A stretch of 64,000 nt of DNA from contig NC_092322.1 in assembly GCF_036785885.1 (NCBI RefSeq), positions 34,369,994 through 34,433,993 of the forward strand, read 5' to 3'. Of the stretch, positions 1 through 11,390 are shown piece after piece; the first letter of the stretch is position 1; each line of letters begins with the position of its first letter. The notes under the pieces are model-generated. The model made no database searches. It saw only the letters and a list, made by a program, of their open reading frames with translations, and was not told the DNA's origin. This stretch comes from Coffea arabica. Taxonomy: Eukaryota > Streptophyta > Magnoliopsida > Gentianales > Rubiaceae. A program made the position numbers and the translations under genes.

Positions 1-1042
1 TTATGGTTTCAACCCAAAAATATTTTGGTAAGTTGCATTCACTAAGCATGGTTCTAGTAGCCTCTTGGAAAATTCTATTTTTTCTTTCTACAACTCCATT
101 TTGTTGAGGGACTCTAACAATAGAGAATTCATGAGTAATACCATTATGATCACAAAATTCTGGAAAACCACAGAACTTGAATTCTGTCCCATTATCACTT
201 CTAATCCTGACAATTTTCAAGCCAAGCAGATTTTGTACTTTAGCAAATAATGAGGTAAAATTCTTAAAGGCATCATCTTTATGAGCAAGGAATATCACCC
301 AAGTATATCTAGAATAATCATCAACAATCACAAAATAATATCTCTTACCACCAATACTTGCAGTCTGTGTAGGACCAAACAGATCAAGGTGCAGAAGTTC
401 AAGTGGTTTTGAAGTAGAAACACATTTCTTGGGTTTAAAAGAAATCTTGATTTGTTTTCCAAATTGGCAAGCATCACAAATTCTGTCTTTCTCAAATCTA
501 ATTTTTAAAAGACCTCTAACAAGTTCCTTTTTAGAAATTTCTTTCAGCAAATCCATATTGAAGTGACACAGCCTTCTATGCCACAACCATGGGTCCTCAT
601 TTGCTACTTTGAGACATTTGAGATATGAGGAATCAATTTTTTCAAGAAAAACTACATAAACATCATTAACTCTTTTTCCTTTGAAAACAATGTTAAATTT
701 TGAGTCAAATATGAGACATTCAAGCTTTTTGAACAATACAAACAGATTCCTATCACACAATTGGCTAACACTTAACAGATTGTAGCTCAAATTGTCAACA
801 AGAAGAACATTGTGGATAAAAGTTTGATCATTCTTACCAACATCGCCAATACCAACAGTCTTGGCTTTGTTATCATCTCCAAACATTACCTTTCCACTTG
901 CTTTTTGCTTGAGTTTAATGAATTGTGATGCATCACCAGTCATATGTCTTGAACATCCACTATCAATGAACCATTTTGATTCTTTAGAAATGTTATCCTG
1001 GTTCACCTACACACAAACCCACAAGATAATACTTGGTACCCT
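1..1042 (-). pseudogene. Copia pol, 5' part: protease, GAG-pre-integrase, integrase (cut by window edge)
   Basis: Reading the minus strand gives the end of an aspartic protease (DSG active-site triplet near 945-975). A GAG-pre-integrase segment follows with an H..H..C..C zinc-binding pattern (C-DAC near 470-490). Next comes a Ty1/copia integrase core: catalytic Asp in HLDLFGP, Asp in RSDNGTEF, and Glu in NGVVERKN near 90-105. Where I translated it (about 1-360) the frame is open to the window edge. Two in-frame stops separate it from the gag frame: TAA at 1043-1045 and TAG at 1007-1009. RT and RNase H would lie left of the window. The neighbouring gag and 1-kb LTR place it in the Sirevirus-like group. 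Copia identity is certain; the lineage is probable. Confidence 0.85.
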
Positions 1043-2756
1043 TTACATGTTGGGTCCTTGAGAGTTAGTCTTATGTTTAACTACCCACATGCATCTCATG
1101 CCATTCCTCATGTTTTTCTTAACATGACAGTTGCTATTCATATGACCAGATTGACAACAAAAATTGCATACTGACATTGGATCAATCAAATGAACAGGTT
1201 TAATGAATCTGACATGCCTTCTTCTGTGGACAGCAAACTCATTTGTATTTTGGTTCAGTCTTATTTGATGAGTATTAACATAGGGTACAGTGTCATTCTT
1301 TTGAAAATGGTTCTGTTTCAAATGATGTAGCAATTGACATAAATCATCCATTCTTTTTCTTAAGCTGCATTGCTCACTTCTGAGTATGTCACAGTAATTT
1401 TTCTTTTTGTAAAGTTCAGCAAGCACATCAGTTTCAGTCCTTTTCAGGTTATCATTTTCATGCTTAAGACGTTTGTTTTGTCGAAAAAGATTTGTATTGT
1501 CTTGTATTAGAAAGCTAATTTTTTGATTCAGTTCCTTGTTTTTAACATAGGATTCTTTCAAGTTGTTATGCATTTTTTCTAGAAAAGAATTAACATCATC
1601 ATCAGATTCACTATCACTATCGGTTTGAGAGTTGCATTGTGTTACCTCTTCATCTCCAATGGCCATGAAGGCCACTTGAGCAGATTCCTCTTCTTTTTCA
1701 ACTTCGCCTTCTGAGTTGCAATCATTCCAGGTAATCTGGAAATTGTTGAACTTTGGTTTTCGTTCAACCTTATTTTCCTTCTTTTTCTTCATTGGACACT
1801 CATTTGCATAGTGTCCTGGTTGGCCACATTCAAAATATTTATCAGTTAGCTTCTTGTTGAACTCCAGTTTTCCTCTGTTTCTGAAGTCATTGGACTGATT
1901 TGGGAAGGAGTTGCTGGATCCGCCTTTTCTAAGTCTTCTTTTGTTGAGAAATCTTTTGAAGTCTCTTGGATGAGTGCAATATCACTGTCATCACATTCCA
2001 AATCATTTTCATCCTGTGAGGTTGGTTCATCTTCATCCTGTGAAGCTTTCAGAGCAATACTCTTTCTTCCTTTTGCGTCTTCTTCATCCTGCAACTTAGA
2101 TTTAAGTTTCAGTTCATAAGAAATTAGAGAGTTAATCAGAGATTCAATGGATAAGGAATTTAGATCTTTGGCTTCCTCTATGGCAGTCACTTTGCTTTCC
2201 CAATCCTTTGATAGAGCATTCAAAATTTTTCTGTTCTTTTCACCTAGAGAGTACTCCTTCTCAAGCACCTCTAAATCCTTGATCAGATCATTGAATCTAC
2301 AGTACATTTTGTCGATGTTTTCATGAGACTCCATCTTAAAAGATTCATACTTAGTGACCAGAATGGACTTTTTCTGTTCTCTCACGTTGTCACTACCCTC
2401 ATGTATTTCTCTTAGCTTATCCCACATTTCTTGGCAGATTTACATCCTTTTACTCTGATTGACTCATTTGAGTCTAAGGCACTATAGAGAACATTCATGG
2501 CTTTGGCATTCAGTGTGAGATTGGTTCTATCTTGAGCATTCATCTCAACTCTTGTTTTTTGCCGCAACACACCTGTTTCTGCATCAAGAAAGTTAGCATC
2601 ATGCGGTCCTTCATTCACAATAAACCATAGTTCAATATCAATGGATTGCAAGAAGATAATCATTCTTTCTTTCCAACTAACATAATTGGAACCAGTAAAT
2701 ATGGGAGGCCTAGTGATCGATTGTCCCTCAACAAACATGGCATGATTGGTTGTCAT
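1043..2756 (-). pseudogene. Sirevirus-like copia gag, frameshifted
   Basis: Three minus-strand segments in different frames make one gag. 2412-2756 has the N-terminal DUF4219-like start (motif ITRPPIFTGSNYVSWKERM). 1846-2427 has the UBN2-type gag domain, rich in Lys and Glu. 1043-1792 is a Glu/Asp-rich stretch, then a long coiled coil of heptad Leu/Asn/Lys residues, then a CX2CX4HX4C zinc knuckle (CNFCCQSGHMNSNC). Frames change near 2415-2427 (looks like a one-base deletion) and between 1792 and 1846. In that second gap lies a first knuckle whose leading Cys codon is TAT (Tyr). Gag with two knuckles around a coiled coil is typical of Sireviruses. The gene is dead. Confidence 0.85.
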
Positions 2757-2796
2757 TTTACTCCAAGCCGCTTGAGCTTAATCTCTAGGAGACCAA

Positions 2797-2808
2797 GCTC
2801 TGATACCA
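2797..2808 (-). other. Primer binding site (initiator tRNA-Met type)
   Basis: On the minus strand the sequence reads TGGTATCAGAGC, the standard plant copia primer binding site complementary to initiator tRNA-Met. It starts two bases after the end of the LTR (2811) and lies just ahead of gag, which fixes the element's orientation. Confidence 0.9.
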
Positions 2809-2810
2809 AT

Positions 2811-3812
2811 TGTAAGGATCGAAGATAACCTAAGAGGGTGGTGAATTAGGCTTTCAAAAACCTGCTAAGATATAGGCCACTTTTTCACAGCCTACCTTTC
2901 TTTTCTCAAAGACCACCCAATGAACAAGATTAACACAAGAGCACAAGTATTCGTGAGATGAAGAGAGGAACAGTTTATGTAGAACAGCAGTAAATGAAAG
3001 TAAAGAAACAAACCAGGCTTCAAACACAACTGAGGTTTGAACACCACTTTATATACCAAGTTACTTCAAGTTGAACAAACTTACAACCAATCTCTTGTGT
3101 ACAAGGAAGGGATCACTTCCTTCTTGCCCCAAACCACACTTGGTCAAGCAAGAAAGTTTTACAAACACTCACAAACCCTCACTATGCTACACTATTGAAG
3201 AAGCTATGTCACACTTGAAAAACTACACGAAAATTGCACAAGCAAAGAGTACAAATGTTCCTTTTGAGTATTCTAACACTTGAATCACTCACGATCTGAT
3301 GTAGGCTTGATGTGCAAAGTTGTCTTGAGGTGGTTGACTTTGTTCTTCTTATAGGAGGCCTGAAAGTTCTTCAATTAATGCTGTCAACGGGTAGAAGGCA
3401 ACTAAAGAGTCAACTAGCCGTTGGTGCTGTCAGACGTCCGATGTTTGATTTTTATGCGTCCGAGGGTAGGATGTATACTTGGACTTTCTTCTTCAACTCC
3501 TTCGGACGGCCGATGCGTCCGGAGTGACTCGTCCGAAGAGCAGCAATACTTGTCGGACGTCCGATACACAGGTGTTGAGCGTCCGATCATGATCAGTAGT
3601 CAAATAACTCCTGGCTTGTCTTCTTCAGACGTCCGATACTCTCCTTTTGTGCGTCCGACATCATCCTCAGCAGTCTTCATTCTTTTTTATCTTCTTTTTC
3701 TGCTTTAAATCCACAGACCTGTTTGGTTCATTTCTGAAAAGGATCTCTACAAAAGGTATTAGAAACATCCATTTGTTTTGTAATCGTCAAAAGATATGAG
3801 TTGAGATAAACA
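2811..3812 (-). repeat. 5' LTR of the Sirevirus-like copia element (1,002 bp)
   Basis: On the minus strand the unit begins TGTTTATCTC at 3812 and ends in CA at 2811, two bases before the primer binding site. The start resembles other copia LTRs of this group (TTTTGACGATTACAAAACAA). Between 3433 and 3659 it carries a cluster of alternating GACGTCCGAT and GCGTCCGA motifs, partly palindromic (TCGGACGTCCGA at 3553-3564). Clustered palindromes are known from Sirevirus LTRs. The second LTR and the other TSD lie outside the window. Confidence 0.8.
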
Positions 3813-4708
3813 TGCACCCATAAGAAGCTTAATAATGTGTGGCCCAAAATGCTCCAAAAGTCAACTAAGGATAGTGCGCGTACACGCGCGCTTCGTGCTC
3901 GATTATTCTCGAGTTTATTTCACTAGTGCACTAAACCTCTAATGCACTTGTATACATACTATTGTTATTCACTCTTAATAGTCCAAAAATAATGGCCTTA
4001 AGTTTCTCAATTAATCACGCGCATAAAAACGTGTACTTCCGATTTAAGCGCGATTAAGTGAAACTTTCAAGAAATTCTTATAACGATAGTACTACTAACT
4101 AATACTTGAGTACTTAAACATAAAATATCTATTTCAAGACTAATGTACAATTTTTCAATTTTTTTCAAGAACATTATATCCCCAAATCGACTATTATTTC
4201 CAATGCGCATTCGCTATTTTCACTTAACGGGCTTTCAAAAATTAGTTTTTGAAACGAGACACTTTAAAAGTATAACAAAACTATAAATCCATGTAATTTG
4301 GTCTAAAGAGATTAGAAAATAATATTCGGAGTAAATGGTCAAGTAAATAATTAAATAAGCGAGAAATAGGAATTTAAAATACGTAAATTTGCGAGTCCTC
4401 ACGTGAATTGAGTATTAATTCCTCAATTAACCTTTCTTAATCTATTATTGATCATTCTTAATTCTCCAATATTAATACACTCCCGATTCAAGTATAGCCT
4501 AGAAAAATGTGTACTCATTATTCCGAACTAAACGAATTTTCGAAAAGTGAATTTTCCAACAAAACGTTTTAAGATATAAAAGAGGCGTTGTTACATATAA
4601 ATGAATTTTCAAATGGTCGAAATAAATAATTCGGAGAAAATGAGTAAATAAATATTTAAGTAAACTTGTAATATTCGATAAATAAGAAAATTTTCTGGTC
4701 CTCACAGG
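3813..4708 (-). repeat. Degraded Ty3/gypsy LTR fragments (two abutting pieces)
   Basis: There is no coding potential. 3905-4396 and 4397-4708 each end on the plus strand in GAGTCCTCACG- or GGTCCTCACAG-like sequence, the inverse of the TGTGAGGACC start of chromovirus LTRs. Both pieces align along their length with 19826-20320 and 20430-20702; shared landmarks are TAACGATAGTA, CTTAACGAGCC-like and AACGTTTTAA-like runs. I infer two minus-strand LTR starts of related gypsy elements. Confidence 0.6.
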
Positions 4709-5499
4709 TTAGGTATGGTATAATTTCCTAAAGTATGTGTTACCTACTTTTATCGATGTACCAACTCTACCTATAGTTAATCCATACCTACTTTCATGGT
4801 TATAAAATCAATTACAATCTCATGAAATTCTATGAAATTACTGTACAACAAACCACAAAGGTGCACCTTTACTTTCATGAGTGCACTTCCTTGAACTAAC
4901 ATTGAATCACAACATTCATTAACAATCCAACACCTTTAGATAACTACAATTAATAGCTAGTTGATCATGATTAATATTTTATTATTTGATTTTGGTGTGT
5001 TTTAACTACTTTTATAGCTAATGACCTAAGTTTTTAGTGAAAATAGTGAAAATATGCATTTTGTGGTTTAAGTTGTAAAAATTGCATTTCTATGGATTTT
5101 AATCGTGAAAACTTCATGTTTTTATAGGTTTAAGGATTCAGTCATCAAATGGCATGAATTGAGAAGATAATTGGATGATTGACGATAGTTTGAAGTGATA
5201 AAAAGAGAACATGAAGTGCAAAATACTCAAAGGATGAAGTGCAAAATACTCAAAAGATGAAGTGCAAGTTTTTCAGCTTTGACACTTTGTGATATTTTGA
5301 CTATATCTTGAGTTATAAGTATCGGATTGAGATGATTCTTGTACCATTTCGAAACTAATAGAAATATATACACTTTGAGTTCAGTCATTTTTCTTGTCAA
5401 AAAGTTGAAATATAGAAGTACATTTTCATTGTTAGAAGCTGAAACAGAGTTCTGATCAGTTGAGGGTATTTTCGTCATTTCTCAATCCACCGAACTCTA
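4709..5499. other. Non-coding AT-rich stretch with a 23-bp tandem repeat
   Basis: I see no gene here. The sequence is AT-rich and probably old LTR or UTR sequence. At 5211-5268 a 23-bp unit (ATGAAGTGCAAAATACTCAA plus three bases) occurs twice in full and a third time in part. Confidence 0.5.
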
Positions 5500-8197
5500 T
5501 GACAGCCCCACCTTCCCCTAAGGCATACCAAAGGGGTTAGCGGACTGCCTGCCCAACTCTCGCCAGGACTACTAGAACGGTTGTATACAAACTAAAACCT
5601 TTCGGAATATTTTACCGCGCTCAAATGAATCAAAATCACGAAACGAAAATGGGAAAAACGGAGCTGCACATGAATAGTGCCGTACCTGTTCGAAACCTAT
5701 ATAAGTGCAATAACTTTATATACTCCAAGAAAGGGACATTTTCAAACCAAAATAACATATGAACATTACCAAACACTTTTATATACGCATAGTTACAAAT
5801 TTACATTTCAAAAGAAATGTTGGATCCAAGTACATGTATGGATTTCTCAACTATAGAGAAGCTATACAAAAGAATATTAAAACTAGCTCAATTCGGCTTC
5901 AAAACATCATAGTTTCCAAAAGGTTATTCCCTATAAGGAAAACAAATTAACGAGGGTGAGCTTACGCTCTTGAGGTACCAACAAGACACAACAGTAAACA
6001 CATTTTATCACATAGTGACCCCAAATCTCATAAACACAACAAGTCAATATAAAAGGATACAATTGGCTCTCAAGAGCCACTTTTCACTTGCCGCACTTGA
6101 TCACCAACCCGTTCACACTCCGTCAACCTTTAAAGAGAAGAACATCCCGTAGATCCCCACTTTACTCCATATCCCTTTCACCGGTCACCTCTTTATCGGG
6201 CCCGAACACCCCACAGTAACAGAGAGGGTAGTACTCGAGTATACCATAAAGTCGAGAAGTTAACACTCCACTCGACTGCAGTGAACCCAAGGTCCATTAA
6301 GCCCTTGCTGGCTCGACTCGATTAAAAACCAATGGGGTTTGAGCTCAAATAACACAGTTAAGTTGTCGGGTAAAACCCCAAGCCATATCAAATCACACAT
6401 ATATACAATTTCACATTTGACAATAACAGTAGTACAGATAAGAGATCGGGAGCGATAAAGTACACTTTCTTCTCATTCAAGCCATTCAAGTTCACATACA
6501 AGTATAAATAACCATCTAAGCATTCGACCATATAATGGTACATTCACCAAGGCAAGTAAGCAAATTCACAAGTTAGCTTCAGGCGTAGGCGTCGGATCAC
6601 CGGCACGACCTATACAACAAGAATATCACAATTAAGACTCGAGCACGAATCAAATCAAATCCACACACTACCAAAAAATAAGGTCCAATAGAACGTATAA
6701 GTGCATAGTCAAGTTAGGGAGAGTCCGGAAATGAAGTTTACGACCTAAAACCAAAAGACAGTTTTGACATCATTTAGCGGAACAGACACAACTGGAGCTA
6801 CACTTATCGGATTGGGGTGTAATTTAAACCGTTTCAAAGCTAAGACAAACAACTTTGAAGAAAACTACTCAGTCCAGTTCGTAGTGTAGCTAGGTCAAAA
6901 TTTCAATGTACCAAACCAGTATCACACAAACAGGTTAACTAACCACAGTATGGTTAAACGACCATAACTCAGGCTACTGAAGTCCAATTGAGGTGTTTCT
7001 AGCACCGTTGTAAATCTAAGACCTAGCACTACAACTTTTGTTTTTTGGCCAAAATCTAATTCGGTAAGGATCAGGGTGAAAAGTCATGGCCAGATTGGGT
7101 GAAATGTCCACCCTGTCCAGCAAACTCTTCCTATGGTAGTCTACGGTATTTCTGTCTTTTCTTAGGCTACACAACTCGGACTTGGCTGAAATTTTACAGG
7201 AAACTAGTTAACATCATTTGCTACAACTTTCATGTTTTAACCTAAGCCCGATTCGATCTCTAACATGCTCAAATAAATCCGGACAGAACAGGCCTGTTTG
7301 GAACCCTAAAGTTGAAATTTCCGTACAAAACCAAAATTTTCCGCAAACAATCGTAACTAACCTATATAAACTCCATTTCACACCATAACAAACCATCAAT
7401 CCATGACTAAATAATAATTTATATATTAAAATAGAAAAACCCTCAATAAATAGGAAAATTAGACAACTCAACCATAACTTATGAAATAATCCACAAAATG
7501 ACATGCTTCACCACTAGAAACCCTTAATTGATCATTATTATCATGAGAAGGAAGATATCTTGACAACTCACCTTTGCAACTCCAAGAAGCAAGATAACTA
7601 GAGCTTGTTCTTCACAAATGGCTCCACTAAAAGCCTTAAACTAGCTTATCAACTCACTTTTGTGGAGGAATTTGGAATTTAAACGGTAGGTTTGCAAGAT
7701 TCAAGCAAGAAAGGAAGGAAAATGGAAGAAGCTTTCTCTCTTCTTTTCTCTCTAGTTGCTCGGCCAAGAAGCTTAGAAATGAAGATGGTTTTTGGTCAAA
7801 ATTGTTTTAGTAAAGGTGAAGAAAGACTAGTCAAATGTCCACCGTCCAATGAAAATGCAACATGTGGTTCTCTCAAGCTTATCTCATTTCTTTTGTCTTC
7901 CAAGACTTAATTAACTAGCTAACCCCTAATTATCTCATAACACCTAATAAATTAATCCCAGAATACTATGCTTAACCTAATCGGCGGAATTTAATCGAAC
8001 TTTCCGCACTAGCGGGTCCCACATCCGGTATACACTCCTAATTTCTCATGAACTAACTTTATACTAGAAAATGATTTTAAAAACATATTTACTCATAAAA
8101 ATTATCTAGAAAATTTTCCTAATGAAGGAAATCTATAAAAGGTGTGTAATTAAATAAAACAAAGCCTAGAAAATAAGAAAATTCACGGGTTCTCATA
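5500..8197 (-). repeat. 3' LTR of a Tekay/Del chromovirus (about 2.7 kb)
   Basis: On the minus strand the LTR starts right after a polypurine tract (8198-8210), reading TATGAGAACCCG where relatives have TGTGAGAACCC. It ends at 5500 in GGGGCTGTCA. That terminus matches the LTR end at 44533-44610 (GGGGGTGTCACA). The first 700 bp align with the plus-strand LTR beginning at 62559, including the shared GTGGGACCCGCTAG block. No protein-coding gene is convincing inside it. The right boundary is strong, the left one moderate. Confidence 0.75.
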
Positions 8198-9382
8198 CTT
8201 TCTCCCTCTTAAAAGAATTTCGTCCTCGAAATTTCTCACAATGATTTACAAACAGTTCAGGGTATTTCTTTTTCATATCCTCCTCCATCTTCCAGGTCGC
8301 TTCTTCGACTCCGTGGTTCTTCCACAGGATTTTCACTAATGGAATTTGTTTCCTCAACTCCTTCACTTTTCGATCTAGTAAACGTACAGGTTTCTCCTCG
8401 TAGGTAAGAGGTTCATCTATCTCAATCTCCTCTGGTTGCACAATATGATTCGGGTCAGAGTAGTATTTTTTGAGCATTGACACGTGGAAGACATCGTGTA
8501 TCTGGGACAAGCTTGGCTGTAACTCAAGCCGATATGAAACTTTCCCAAATCGTTGGAGTATCGGGTAAGGCCCTACGAATTTGGGTTGAAGTTTCTTTCC
8601 TCTACCCATCGTAACACTTCGTAGTGGTGTAATTTTGAGAAAAACACGATCTTCAACTTCAAACTCCAAACCTTTTCTTCGAATGTCCGCGTAGCTCTTT
8701 TGGCAACTTTGAGCGGTTTGGAGTCTCTGACAAATCAACTTAACCTTTTCTTGAGCATCCTCCATCCATGGAATAATTGTTGGATCCAAAACCTTCTTTT
8801 CTCCTACCTCATCCCAGTATAACGGAAATCGACACTTTCGTCCATAAAGAGCCTCATACGGTGCCGTTTGAATCGATGAATGATAACTGTTGTTGTAGGC
8901 GAATTCCACTAATGTCATATGTTGGCCCCAACTACCCCCGAAGTCTAAAACACAAGTTCTTAGCATATCTTCAAGAGTTTGAATCATTCGCTTCGACTGC
9001 CCATCCATTTGAGGGTGATACATGGTACTTAGGTTCAGTTTAGTTCCCAAGGTCTCCTGAAACTTTTGACAAAACCTTGACACAAAACGAGGGTCTCGGT
9101 CGGACACTATAATGACAGGGACCCCATGTAGTTTCACAATCTCCTCCATATACACCCGAGCCAACTTATCCATGGAATATTTCATATTCACGGATACGAA
9201 GTGAGCCGATTTGGTTAACCGATCACCCAAACGGCATCATGTCCTTTTTGTGTTCTAGGCAAACCGGAAACGAAGTCCATGGTAATGTCCTCCCATTTCC
9301 ATTCAGGTATCTCAAGAGGTTGTAGTAATCCAGAAGGTTTTTGGTGTTCAGCCTTAACCTGCTGGCAGACTAGACAGGTTTG
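8193..9382 (-). pseudogene. Ty3/gypsy (Tekay/Del) integrase with C-terminal chromodomain, part A
   Basis: The minus strand encodes the integrase core ([11 protein letters not shown], then VSDRDPRF), the C-terminal GPY region (VGPYPILQRFGKVSYRLELQ) and a chromodomain-like tail (LVKILWKNHGVEEATWKMEE). The frame stops at the polypurine tract. It is broken near 9215-9235 by a frameshift. The third catalytic residue of the DDE triad is changed: the motif reads QSKRMIQTLEDM with Lys where Glu is expected. At 9382 it is interrupted by the inserted LTR element and continues at 15112. The tail identifies the Tekay/Del chromovirus lineage. Confidence 0.88.
8198..8210 (-). other. Polypurine tract of the Tekay/Del element
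   Basis: On the minus strand AAGAGGGAGAAAG lies directly before the LTR start and overlaps the last codons of pol. The equivalent tract of a related element is at 62546-62558. Confidence 0.75.
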
Positions 9383-10086
9383 TGATACGAATCTCGTTGG
9401 AGAGAAGATTCGCGACCCAAGATCACTTGTTGGATTTGACTTCGAACGCAAAAACGGTAGCAGCGGAAACCCTACGACCCCTCTAATCCCCGTGACTACG
9501 AACTTGTTGATATTATCTCAACCCGTAACCAAACGAATTAGTGAACCTCAGGCAAGTGTAGAAGGCGCCACAATTCAAGTGCGATTCTTGAATTGATAAG
9601 CCGAACAAGAACACTAGAGTATAACTCTAAGTTGTTCAAGGTTTGCTCGAAAGCTATGGAGAAAACTCTCTCAATATTTTTATCATAAAAGTGTCTCCCT
9701 TAAATTATCAAAGCTTGGCTATTTATAGCCTTACAAAGAAGCAAACCTAATCTAAGTTGGAAACAATGCAAGTTTCCTTATTCGATTTGACAACTAAACT
9801 AATGACTCACTAATCATAGTTAGGGCTAACTAATGGACAGCTTATAATCGACCCAATGAAGGCTTTAAGCTGGCCCAACATAACCCAATAAAAGCTAATT
9901 AACCAACTTAAGTAATAGTGAGTCTAGACTCTATAAATCGGATCCAACTCAACATGAGGTCTTGGACTGAACTTATTCCTACCAAATAAAATAGAAATCT
10001 GAAAAATAAGCTACTAAACTATTACTAAAAGATTCATTCTCTTGCAGCCCGAAACATGGCCCATAAGCGGCCCATATTCCGTATCA
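9383..10086 (-). repeat. 3' LTR of the non-autonomous element
   Basis: 704 bp, bounded by TGATACGAATC and CCGTATCA. A TATAAATA box (minus, 9720-9727) is framed by the palindrome GGCTATTTATAGCC. The last codons of the internal reading frame extend into this LTR (to 10014). Confidence 0.92.
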
Positions 10087-11390
10087 TTCCCCTCCTCTTG
10101 AAAAAGATTTGTCCTCAAATCGTGGTTGGAAATGAATGGTACTAACAAGAGTTGGCAGGATGAAACCTCAAATCTCCACATATTGGCTCTCTTAGAATGA
10201 ATGATACTTGCATACGTCATGATTATTATAATTTGGTGCACATGTCTCTTGGTCAGCTTGAAAATGCTCACAATCAGCCATGGAAAACTCAAGGCTTTAC
10301 TCCAACGACTCCTCGAAGATAACGCATATAGCTTCGGTTCCATGATGCAAGGTAAAATGTATGGTACATTGGCAGCAAGCTCACATCTTCTTGGATCCTC
10401 CATAATGCAACTGACAAACTGAAGAACACTTTGAACATGACCGACTTCATTAGATTGATCATCACTTGGGACACTTGTTGCAAAATGGTAAGGAGTTAAA
10501 GGACAAAATTCAAGTGAAAGGACTCCCTTTGAAACTTCATCACTCCCCCCAACAAGCAAAGCAGGCTCATGGGTGAAGTTGTATATCAATGGATAGTAAA
10601 GGGATACAACACTTAAGATGCAAACTCCACGAAAATTCTGATATTCGCCAATGGATATAGGGATAGAACATGCCATGATCAACTCAATCTCTCCTTGCTT
10701 AACCTGTATAAAAGAAGAAAAGCTAAACATAACAAAGGCAAGTTCGTTAGAAAAATAAGCCCTCGCATTGTTTCCCAAAATCAGCGCACTTTTTCCATTG
10801 TCTTCCTTCTCAACTAGCTCAAGACAACTAACTTGTGTAGATGGTACTTCAAGGCTTTCAATCTCAAGTTCATTGCTAGCATTCATAGATATTTCTTCAA
10901 TCAATGGCGAACTAGAAGGAACATCTTTACCACCATTGGTTGACACATGAGTAAGTTGCTCAAAATATGAATTCAGCACTTGGCGAATTTCTCCCATCAT
11001 AGAGTCAAATAATTCTTTATTCCGGCTTCGGAAATCAGTCTTTGATTCACGAGGCTTTGATTCAATTCGAGAATTCATGACTCGATTGTCACAACACTCC
11101 TTAGATGATGCTCGTTTGCTTGATGAAGACCTTGGCTTAGATGCTCAACGCAAACTCCTTTGCTCCTCCTCATATTCATTACAAGTACGCTTATATCTTT
11201 CATATACGCACAAGGCACGAAAATGATCCATTTCCTCCTGAAGTGGATGAAACTCATGTTGTGAATGCTCGGAGATGGAACGCGTGGAACTAGAGTACTT
11301 GGAAGTAGTTCGGTTGGAACCCCTCCTCTTAAGAGGCTCGTTCTCTAAGAATTCTTGATGATATGAATGAGATGCAACTCCACGAGGCAT
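10014..11390 (-). pseudogene. Unrecognised 459-codon reading frame of the non-autonomous element (one internal stop)
   Basis: One minus-strand frame runs from ATG at 11390 (MPRGVASHSYHQEF) to a stop at 10014. A single in-frame TGA at 11145-11147 breaks it, probably a mutated CGA Arg codon. The N-terminus is basic and Ser-rich (RRGSNRTTSKYSSSTRS), then a charged helix-rich part (LQEEMDHFRALCVYERYKRT). The middle is acidic ([11 protein letters not shown]) and the C-terminal half is hydrophobic. The frame passes through the polypurine tract and ends 73 bases inside the 3' LTR. I see no zinc knuckle, DSG, YVDD or DDE motif. By position it could be a diverged gag or a captured sequence. I do not recognise it and assign no function. 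Confidence 0.55.
10087..10100 (-). other. Polypurine tract of the non-autonomous element
   Basis: The minus strand reads CAAGAGGAGGGGAA immediately before the 3' LTR terminus TGATACGG. It lies inside the reading frame. Confidence 0.85.
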
